A model generated the notes under the pieces. The model did not search any database. It had not been told where the DNA came from and worked only from the letters and a program-made list of their open reading frames with translations. Made by a program: the position numbers and the translations under genes. 64,000 nt of DNA. Source: Gemmatimonadota bacterium. Lineage in GTDB: Bacteria > Gemmatimonadota > Gemmatimonadetes > Gemmatimonadales > Gemmatimonadaceae. The stretch is from assembly GCA_021299375.1 (NCBI GenBank), contig JAJTGR010000012.1:1-64000 (forward strand), in the 5' to 3' direction. Positions 57,689-64,000 of this stretch are shown piece by piece; the stretch's first letter is position 1, and each line of letters begins with the position of its first letter.

Positions 57689-59942
57689 GGTCCGTCGTCT
57701 CGGGGGGAATGTTGGGCGGCGCGTCCAGCACCTGGCGCACTCCACCCAGCAACTCACGCGTCGTCCACGGCTTCTGGATGATCGGCGCCACGCAGGGCGC
57801 GTGCACTTCGGTGTGGTCGTAGCTGCTGCCGGCATAGCCGGTCACCCAGATCAGGCGCGAGTCGGCCGCCCAGGTGCGCGCGGCAGCGAGCACACGGTCG
57901 CCTCCGCCACGTGGCATCACGACATCCGAGATAATGAGGGCAAACGGCTCGGCTCCGTGCTCACCACGTCGGGCGAGGCACTCGGCGGCGTCATCGCCGT
58001 CGTTGGCTTCGGTGACGTGGTAGCCGGCGCGCCGGAGCACACGGGCCGACAGGCGGCGGATGGATTCATCATCCTCGACGAGGAGGATGTGCTCGTGGCC
58101 GTGCTTCGCCTGCTCCGGCGGCGGCTCGGGGCTTGCGGTGGCCACCGCCTCCTCGATGATCGGCAACTGCAACGAAACCCTGGTCCCTGCCCCGGGCCGG
58201 CTTTCCACGCTCACCCGACCGCGCATCTGCTGCATCAGGCCGTACACCATCGACATGCCGAGCCCCGTGCCCTCGCCCAGCTTCTTGGTCGTGAAGAACG
58301 GCTCGAAGAGATGCGCCTGCACGTCATCGGACATGCCACACCCGGTGTCGGCCACGGTGATGCACACATGTTGCGCAGCCGGTGGCTCAGCACCCGATGG
58401 CGCCGAACCGTTCGCCGATCCCGCCGCCGTCGTGACGACCAGCGCGAGCTCACCGCCGCGCTCGCGCATGGCATCGCGCGCGTTGGTGGCCAGGTTGAGC
58501 AGCACCTGATGCATGGCACTGGCGTCGGCCATGGCGGTGGGGAGTGCCTCCGGCACGTCGGTGCGCACCGCAATGGACTCCGGGAGCACACGGCGCAGCA
58601 GGTTGGCCACCTCGAGCACCACGGCGTCGACCGCCGTCGGCTGCAGTCGCAGCTGCTCCTGGCGTCCGAAGGCCATGAGCTTCCGCACCAACTCCGCACC
58701 ACGTTGCGCCGCCCGCAACACTTCGGACGCACCATCGCGCTCTTCGGCCCCGATCGCCGCGTCGGTGGCGAGCAGAATGTCCGCCTGGGCCACGATCACC
58801 GTGAGGATGTTGTTGAAGTCATGCGCGATCCCCCCGGTGAGCTGGCCAAGGGCCTCCATTTTCTGCGACTGGCGCAGCTGGCGCTCCAGCTGCCGGGCCA
58901 TCGTCATGTCACGCAGGACCATGACGTGGCGTCCGGGGACCACGTTGGCCCGGCCAACGTACTCGACGTCGCAGACCACGCCGTCGCGGTGCCGCACCCG
59001 GGTGATGCCGCGACCGGCGCCCTCGGCCAGCAGCAGACGTTGCTCACGTTCCATGACCGCGACTTCCTCCGGCAACACCAGTGCGGTGAGGCGGCCATTC
59101 TCCACCTCGTCGATGGTGCGGCCGAGGATGCTGGCTGCCGCCGCGTTGGCGCTGATGATCTGCCCCTCATCGTCGAGGATCACGATGCCGTCGAGGGCGC
59201 CGTCGAAGATGGCCTTGAAGTGGGCGAGGGCGGCGAGGTGCGCCAGCTGCTCGCGACGCGCTTCGGTGACATCGACGTGCTGGATGACGGCGCCCGGCTG
59301 CCCGTTGAGCGCCGTGATGATGAGCCGGTACCAGAAGTCACTGCCCTCCATCGTAATGCGGTACTCGGACTCGAAGGCCAGCATGCGATGCGCGAGGACG
59401 TTCCGAAGCCCTTCGGCCACGGCTGCCGCCTCGGCGCTGCCGAGCAACGCCGCGCGGTCACAGACGTCGAGGTAGCTGGTCCCGATGCCTGCGTTCGGTA
59501 GGTCGAGGCCGTTGGCCCGCGCGGTCACATGCCAGCGTGCGTTCCCCGAGATGATCCGGCCATCGCCGTCGACGAGCAGCAGGCTGGCAGGCAGCGCATC
59601 CAGGACATCCTCGAGGACGCGGAGCCCGGTTTCCGCGAGTTCGATGAGCTGGCGCTCTTTGGTGACGTCGAGGAGGCGGACGAGTCGTGCCGGCGCTCCC
59701 TGCCAGCGGCACGCCATCCAGGAGATCGAGAAGACGCGCTGGCGGCCGTCGAACTCCGCCGAGACGTCGCCCGCGGTGTCCGGCGTGGACGCCAGCCACG
59801 CCAGCACCTCCGGGAGCCGGAGCAAGCGGCGATCAAAATGCACATTGGCTGCCAGCACCGCCCCGTCCGATCCCAGCACGAGATACGGATCGGGCAACAG
59901 ATCGATCGGCACCCTATCCATCGCGACCGCGAACTCCTCCAT
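57666..59942 (-). CDS. PAS-containing hybrid histidine kinase
   Basis: The 758-residue soluble protein has three PAS-like domains (about 10-100, 115-230 and 240-355), a HisKA domain with GGIAHDFNNILTVI, an HATPase domain (NLATNARDAMRERGG, GTGLGMSMVYGLM) and a C-terminal receiver (LLVEDDESIRRLSARVL with phospho-Asp in IISDVVMP, Lys in IQKPW). It feeds phosphate to its own receiver and may act with the overlapping CheB-CheR-PAS gene. A start at the internal ATG 21 bp downstream is possible. Confidence 0.92.
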   Translation of the reverse strand: MEEFAVAMDRVPIDLLPDPYLVLGSDGAVLAANVHFDRRLLRLPEVLAWLASTPDTAGDVSAEFDGRQRVFSISWMACRWQGAPARLVRLLDVTKERQLIELAETGLRVLEDVLDALPASLLLVDGDGRIISGNARWHVTARANGLDLPNAGIGTSYLDVCDRAALLGSAEAAAVAEGLRNVLAHRMLAFESEYRITMEGSDFWYRLIITALNGQPGAVIQHVDVTEARREQLAHLAALAHFKAIFDGALDGIVILDDEGQIISANAAAASILGRTIDEVENGRLTALVLPEEVAVMEREQRLLLAEGAGRGITRVRHRDGVVCDVEYVGRANVVPGRHVMVLRDMTMARQLERQLRQSQKMEALGQLTGGIAHDFNNILTVIVAQADILLATDAAIGAEERDGASEVLRAAQRGAELVRKLMAFGRQEQLRLQPTAVDAVVLEVANLLRRVLPESIAVRTDVPEALPTAMADASAMHQVLLNLATNARDAMRERGGELALVVTTAAGSANGSAPSGAEPPAAQHVCITVADTGCGMSDDVQAHLFEPFFTTKKLGEGTGLGMSMVYGLMQQMRGRVSVESRPGAGTRVSLQLPIIEEAVATASPEPPPEQAKHGHEHILLVEDDESIRRLSARVLRRAGYHVTEANDGDDAAECLARRGEHGAEPFALIISDVVMPRGGGDRVLAAARTWAADSRLIWVTGYAGSSYDHTEVHAPCVAPIIQKPWTTRELLGGVRQVLDAPPNIPPETTDHERPRSH

Positions 59943-60069
59943 CCACCCTCACCCGATCACCGGAGATGACCCTGCCCTCCATCGCCGTGTGCGTTCGATG
60001 GATTTCAGAAAACACGACGCCTTCTATCCCACGCGCAAGGGCGGTTTCCCGTAACAGCGCCGTGGGGGC
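59943..60069. other. Intergenic spacer between amidase and hybrid kinase genes
   Basis: The 127-bp spacer separates two minus-strand genes. I see no strong terminator for the amidase or clear promoter elements for the kinase; the least GC-rich part is near 60000-60030 (TTTCAGAAAACACGACGCC). Confidence 0.3.
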
Positions 60070-61638
60070 TCAGCGCGGCATCATGAGCGGTGGCGGCCGC
60101 CAATGGCGTGTGACACGTTCGTAGTCGAAGACGTAGCCAATGAGGCGAAATTCATCATAGGCACGCCCGAGGAAGGAGAGCCCGGCCGGCAGGCGGCCCT
60201 CCCGCGTGTAGCCCATGGGGACCGTGATGGCTGGGAACCCGGTACTGGGCGCGAAGAGCTGACTGTTGTCGCCATGCGGGGTGTTGAGGTCGCCGATGAG
60301 CCGCGGCGGGTTACTCCAGGTGGGATACACGAGCGCGTCGAGGCGCAATGTGTCCATGCGCTGCCTGACCGCGGCGCGAAGGTCGGCGCGCACCCGTTCG
60401 CGGCTCTGGCACCCGGCGCTGTTCTCTGGGAGTTCCGTGGTCTGGGCGGCGTCTCGCAGGCGCAGCTCGACGGTGGGGTGGAAGCGGCGGCTGCGGATGA
60501 TGTCGTCGAGCGTCTTCACCGGCGCGTTGGGGGCGCGCGCGGCGAAGTAGCGCTCGAGATCGGCCCTGAAGCGGTTGCACCCGCCCTGTTGCCGGCGCTG
60601 AATGGCCTCGAGGGAGTCGAGGTGCACGGAGTCGACGACGGTGGCCCCCGCGCGCCGGAGCTCCTCGAGGGCGTGCTCGAAGACCTGCCGCACCTCGGGG
60701 TCGAGGGTGGGGCGATCGTAGGCCTGGCGCAGCACTCCGATACGAGCCCCGCGCAGCGCGCCGGGCTGAAGGGCGTCCGCATAGCGTGGCGCCCGCCGGG
60801 CATCGGCCGGTGCGGTGACACTGTCGGCGGGGTCGCTGCGGGCAATGACGTCAAGGACCGCCACGGCATCAGCCACGCTGCGGGCCATCGGGCCGGCGAT
60901 GTCGGCGGTGGCGTTGAGCGGAATGACGCCGGCCCGGGAGGTGAGCCCCATGGTGGAGCGGATACCCACAAGCGCCTGATGCGCCGACGGGCCGCGAATG
61001 GAGTTGCCGGTGTCGGTACCCAACCCCAGCGTACCGAAGCCCGCCGCGACGGCAGCCGCCGTGCCCCCACTGGAGCCGGCGGTCACGCGGTCGAGCGCGT
61101 ACGGATTCTTCGTGTAGCCGGGCAGAATGGAGCTCACGGTTTCATAGGGCGTGAACGCCCACTCGGCGAGATTGCTCTTGGCCAGCACGATCGCCCCGGC
61201 GTCCTTGACGAGCCGTACCATGGTCGCATCCTGCGACGGCTTCCACCCTTCGAGGGCCAGGGAGCCGCCGGTGGTCTGCAAGCCGACCGTTTCGAAGTTG
61301 TCCTTGACGATGAGCGGGATACAGTGGAGTGCACCCACCGGCCCAGCGACCGCGAAGCGCCGATCGAGCGAGTCGGCAGTCGCCAGCGCCTCCGGGTTGA
61401 TGCGCACGATGCTGTTGATCGCCGGCCCCCGCTTGTCGAGGGCGTCGATGCGCGCGAGGGACTGCTGGACCAGGCTGCGGCAGGTGAGGCGTTTCGCCTT
61501 GAACGCGGCGTGAATCGTGGTGATCGACGCCGTGTCCACCGGGAAACGGCGCGGGGGGGCCTGGGCCGCGATACCTGCGGGCGCCGCGGCGACGGCGAGT
61601 GTGACGGCGAGTGCGAGGACGGCGACGGCCCGAGTCAT
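60070..61638 (-). CDS. Secreted amidase-signature enzyme
   Basis: The 522-residue protein has a signal peptide ending in GIAAQA, then an amidase-signature domain with the Ser-cisSer-Lys triad: Lys112 in IVKDN, Ser189 in AGSSGG and Ser213 in TGNSIRGP (the usual GGS reads GNS). Such enzymes hydrolyse amides of small molecules or peptides; export to the periplasm suggests extracellular substrates, which cannot be named. It follows the M1 peptidase gene on the same strand at 76 bp. Confidence 0.9.
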   Translation of the reverse strand: MTRAVAVLALAVTLAVAAAPAGIAAQAPPRRFPVDTASITTIHAAFKAKRLTCRSLVQQSLARIDALDKRGPAINSIVRINPEALATADSLDRRFAVAGPVGALHCIPLIVKDNFETVGLQTTGGSLALEGWKPSQDATMVRLVKDAGAIVLAKSNLAEWAFTPYETVSSILPGYTKNPYALDRVTAGSSGGTAAAVAAGFGTLGLGTDTGNSIRGPSAHQALVGIRSTMGLTSRAGVIPLNATADIAGPMARSVADAVAVLDVIARSDPADSVTAPADARRAPRYADALQPGALRGARIGVLRQAYDRPTLDPEVRQVFEHALEELRRAGATVVDSVHLDSLEAIQRRQQGGCNRFRADLERYFAARAPNAPVKTLDDIIRSRRFHPTVELRLRDAAQTTELPENSAGCQSRERVRADLRAAVRQRMDTLRLDALVYPTWSNPPRLIGDLNTPHGDNSQLFAPSTGFPAITVPMGYTREGRLPAGLSFLGRAYDEFRLIGYVFDYERVTRHWRPPPLMMPR

Positions 61639-61714
61639 GGCGGCAATATGTTGACCGCGAGGACGCCCCGCTCAACAGCGGCGTCTGATTCGTGGTCTGC
61701 CGCGAGACCCCGGT

Positions 61715-63811
61715 TCAGGGTACCCCCACGCGCTTGACGTCGCCGGATTGGGGCCAGCGGTTATCCGTGGGGTTGCGGTCGGGGAAGCGCCGGTCGGGGT
61801 CGAGGGTGATGCGCTCGATGGCGCGGCCGCCGAACACCAGGTTCACCGTGTGTTGCCGTCGCCCGTCGAACCACACGTCCACCGGCACCGTGACGCGCGC
61901 GGTGACGCTGTCGGTCAGGACGGCGTTGCGCATGGGGCGGATGGGGGCGCCCGCGGGCGCGAACTTCACCTCGAGCACGATGGGCGCCGGCATCTGGCCG
62001 TCCTGCGCCACGGTGACGGCCGTGTTGAGTCCCTGCCGCTTCACGCTCGCCACACGGTGGTCCACACTCTCGGTGGTGAACAGCCAGCTGTTCCAGAACC
62101 AGCCGAGGTCGCGGCCGAGCGCCGTGTTCATGAAGAACATGTAGTCCCACGGCGAGGGGTGCTTGAACAGCCACGCCGTGGCCCACTCACGATGCGCGCG
62201 CTGCACGGCGCTGTCGCCGACAATGCCGCCGAGCATGGAGAGCATGAGGGGCGTCTTGCTGTACGTGGTGAACCCGTAGGACGCCGGCCCGGCGTAGTTG
62301 GCGTTCCACATCATCGGCGGCTCGCTCTCGGTGCCACTCAGGCGGCCGTAGCTCTGGCCAAGGCCATCGAGCACGGGCGGCTTCCGCTCGGCATCGGCGT
62401 CGGAGAGGATGTTCATGTACTGATTGAACCCCTCGTCCATCCAGCCGTACCACGTCTCGTTGTTCCCCACCACCATGGGCCACCACTGGTGACCCGCCTC
62501 GTGGTCGGCGGCACCGACATTGGAATTGATGACCATGGGGTACTCCATGCCGGCGCTGGGCCCGTCCTGCAGCGTGAGCTGCGGGAACTGGTAGGGGAAC
62601 CAGAGCCTCGAGTAGAACTCGAGGGCGTGGCGGGTGACCTCACCGGCCTTCGCGAACAGGTTGGCGCGCCCGGGCAGGTACACCATGTGCACCGGTACCG
62701 CGCCCTTGCCCGGGATGGTGGCCCGGGTGGCGGTCCACACGTACTTCTTCGCGGTGGCCCAGGCGAAGTCGTTGACGGTGTCCGCGTGGAACCGCCAGAC
62801 GAGGCGGCCACTGGGGCTGCTGGCCGTGGCCTGCCCTGGGCCGACCTCGTCGGGCCCGACGATGGTGGTGACCGCATCGCTCTGCGTGACGCGCGCGAGC
62901 CGCTCCCGCGCCGTGGGGGTGAGGACCTGGTCCGGGTTCTGCAGGGTACCGGTGCCGCTCACAATCCAGCCGTGCGGCACGTCGATACGCACATCGAAGG
63001 TGCCGAAGTTGTTGTAGAACTCCGACGGCCCGAGGTACAACTCGGTGTCCCAGCCGCGGAGGTCATCGTACTTGGCCACCCGCGGGAACCACTGCGTGGG
63101 CTGGTACAGCGTGTCGGCCCAGCGCTGGGTCATGCGGTGCCCGGTACCGGGCCCACCGGGGAGCTTGTGCGACCAGTCCACCTCCAGCACCGCCCTCGCG
63201 CCAGCGGCGATGGGCGTGCCCAACCGAATGCGCGCGTTGGTGGACCGGCCGCTGAGCAGCGTGTTCTCGCCGGCGCTGGCGGCCGCCGCCTGCTGCGCAT
63301 TCTGGATGGCGCGTGCGCCCTCGGCCGCGATGCCGCCCAGGGCCGCGTTGGAGGCGATGTTGACGGGCTTGCCGTCGATGGCCATGCGCGTGAGCACCAT
63401 GCCGTCGGTGACTTCGGCCGGTACCCACGGCGCCGCGTGCGGCGCGTTGCCGAGGAAGTGATTCGGATCGAAGCGGAGGCCGATGAACGGCATGGGCTCC
63501 GGACTCGTGTTGTGAATGGTGATGCGCGCCTTGCCGGTGAGCCGCGACGTGGCCGGATCGAGCGAGACGTCGATGTCGTAGTCGGTGCGCAGCTGCCAGT
63601 ACTTCGCGCCCGGGCGCCCGGTGGAATCGCGGGTCCCTGCCGCCATGGCTCGCCGAATGGCGTTGGTCATGGGGATGTCACGGCGGACAGCGCGGGGGGG
63701 CACCGCGCCGGCGGCGGCCGGGAGCGTCGGCTGAGCGACCAGCGGAGCGGCAGACGACAGGGCGCAGAGGGCAGCAGCGAGGCCGCCGAGGGAGAGACGG
63801 AGCATGGCCAT
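61715..63811 (-). CDS. Secreted M1-family zinc metallopeptidase
   Basis: The 698-residue protein has a signal peptide ending in PLVAQP, an N-terminal beta domain (about 70-330) and the gluzincin zinc site HEAGHQWW near residue 435 with the third ligand Glu in DEGFNQY, 19 residues after the second His. The exopeptidase GAMEN-like motif reads AGMEYPM. M1 enzymes remove N-terminal residues from peptides; the exported location points to nutrient digestion. A second in-frame ATG lies 6 bp downstream of the chosen start. Confidence 0.93.
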   Translation of the reverse strand: MAMLRLSLGGLAAALCALSSAAPLVAQPTLPAAAGAVPPRAVRRDIPMTNAIRRAMAAGTRDSTGRPGAKYWQLRTDYDIDVSLDPATSRLTGKARITIHNTSPEPMPFIGLRFDPNHFLGNAPHAAPWVPAEVTDGMVLTRMAIDGKPVNIASNAALGGIAAEGARAIQNAQQAAAASAGENTLLSGRSTNARIRLGTPIAAGARAVLEVDWSHKLPGGPGTGHRMTQRWADTLYQPTQWFPRVAKYDDLRGWDTELYLGPSEFYNNFGTFDVRIDVPHGWIVSGTGTLQNPDQVLTPTARERLARVTQSDAVTTIVGPDEVGPGQATASSPSGRLVWRFHADTVNDFAWATAKKYVWTATRATIPGKGAVPVHMVYLPGRANLFAKAGEVTRHALEFYSRLWFPYQFPQLTLQDGPSAGMEYPMVINSNVGAADHEAGHQWWPMVVGNNETWYGWMDEGFNQYMNILSDADAERKPPVLDGLGQSYGRLSGTESEPPMMWNANYAGPASYGFTTYSKTPLMLSMLGGIVGDSAVQRAHREWATAWLFKHPSPWDYMFFMNTALGRDLGWFWNSWLFTTESVDHRVASVKRQGLNTAVTVAQDGQMPAPIVLEVKFAPAGAPIRPMRNAVLTDSVTARVTVPVDVWFDGRRQHTVNLVFGGRAIERITLDPDRRFPDRNPTDNRWPQSGDVKRVGVP

Positions 63812-64000
63812 GGGGGCGAGCGGGGCGGACGTCGGAACTCCGTGGTCAGACTTCCGACGCGTGACAGCAGAAGACTAACGACGGCACCCGAACGGCGTCA
63901 TGGAAACGACGTGATCAGGGCCCCGCCGGGTCAGTCCCCCGCTCCTGTGATGACTCATGACGCCGTTGCGGTGCCGCCGTTTGCGGTCCCGCCGTTTACA
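63812..64000. other. Right-edge sequence upstream of the M1 peptidase gene
   Basis: The last 189 bp hold no supported gene. Part of it is presumably the peptidase promoter (minus strand); TTAGTCTTCTGCTGTCACGC around 63860-63880 is the least GC-rich stretch. The far end (GTGCCGCCGTTTGCGGTCCCGCCGTTTA) contains a short GCCGTTT direct repeat. Confidence 0.4.

Noticed and set aside
1-64000. CRISPR arrays, insertion sequences, prophage or tRNA genes
   Set aside because: The tandem repeats found are contiguous, without spacers; no transposase, integrase or phage protein appears in the ORF track, and no tRNA T-loop pattern was noticed in the gaps.

Overview
The window is GC-rich, densely coding and free of tRNA/rRNA genes, CRISPR arrays and insertion sequences. 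Protein style suggests a diderm bacterium of the Gemmatimonadota (Gemmatimonas-like): many secreted proteins with AQ-type signal-peptide ends, a TonB receptor, a type IV pilus cluster fused to aro genes, and many PAS/GAF kinases. This assignment is inference from recollection; no database was searched.

Layout. (1) 1-18.0 kb, all on the minus strand: pilS-pilR, pilA, a second membrane kinase, three minor-pilin-like genes, pilMNOPQ, a large Ig/propeller-like lipoprotein, then aroC, aroK, smg/DUF494 and the start of a Lys/Ala-rich protein (probably topoisomerase I). A GG-N10-GC sigma-54 promoter precedes pilA, and the adjacent PilR has a complete sigma-54 activator domain, so kinase, activator, promoter and target form a readable circuit. 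(2) 18.1-20.8 kb plus: CorC/HlyC-type membrane protein, methyltransferase, ArfB; then a convergent beta-barrel gene. (3) 22.2-32.1 kb plus: ABC/HlyD/TolC export triad whose ATPase has lost the canonical Walker A Lys, Q-loop Gln, LSGGQ and Walker B Glu; a CPXCG protein, a CHAD-CYTH fusion, an EAL-HDOD-like protein, a helical protein, an Hsp15-like S4 protein and an OmpR-type regulator follow closely. (4) 32.0-35.7 kb: RidA-like and receiver-like genes (minus), a D-threonine-aldolase-like enzyme, a DinB polymerase and a small membrane protein with a strong terminator. (5) 35.8-38.9 kb plus: SbtA bicarbonate transporter, SbtB PII-like protein, Tat-exported beta carbonic anhydrase and a NhaR-like LysR regulator, behind an AT-rich promoter with a LysR-type dyad. 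(6) 38.9-47.8 kb: PAS-GAF kinase, atypical P1B ATPase, diguanylate cyclase, acyl-CoA dehydrogenase and SppA. (7) 47.9-54.6 kb: unknown proteins, TonB receptor, a winged-helix-like protein, ArgJ. (8) 54.6-64 kb minus: a CheB-CheR-PAS protein split by a -1 frameshift, a hybrid histidine kinase, a secreted amidase and a secreted M1 peptidase.

The strongest second-look items are the motif-degenerate ABC exporter, the bicarbonate/carbonic anhydrase operon, the frameshifted cheB-cheR gene, the 21-glycine tract in the PilQ secretin, and the pilus-operon lipoprotein.
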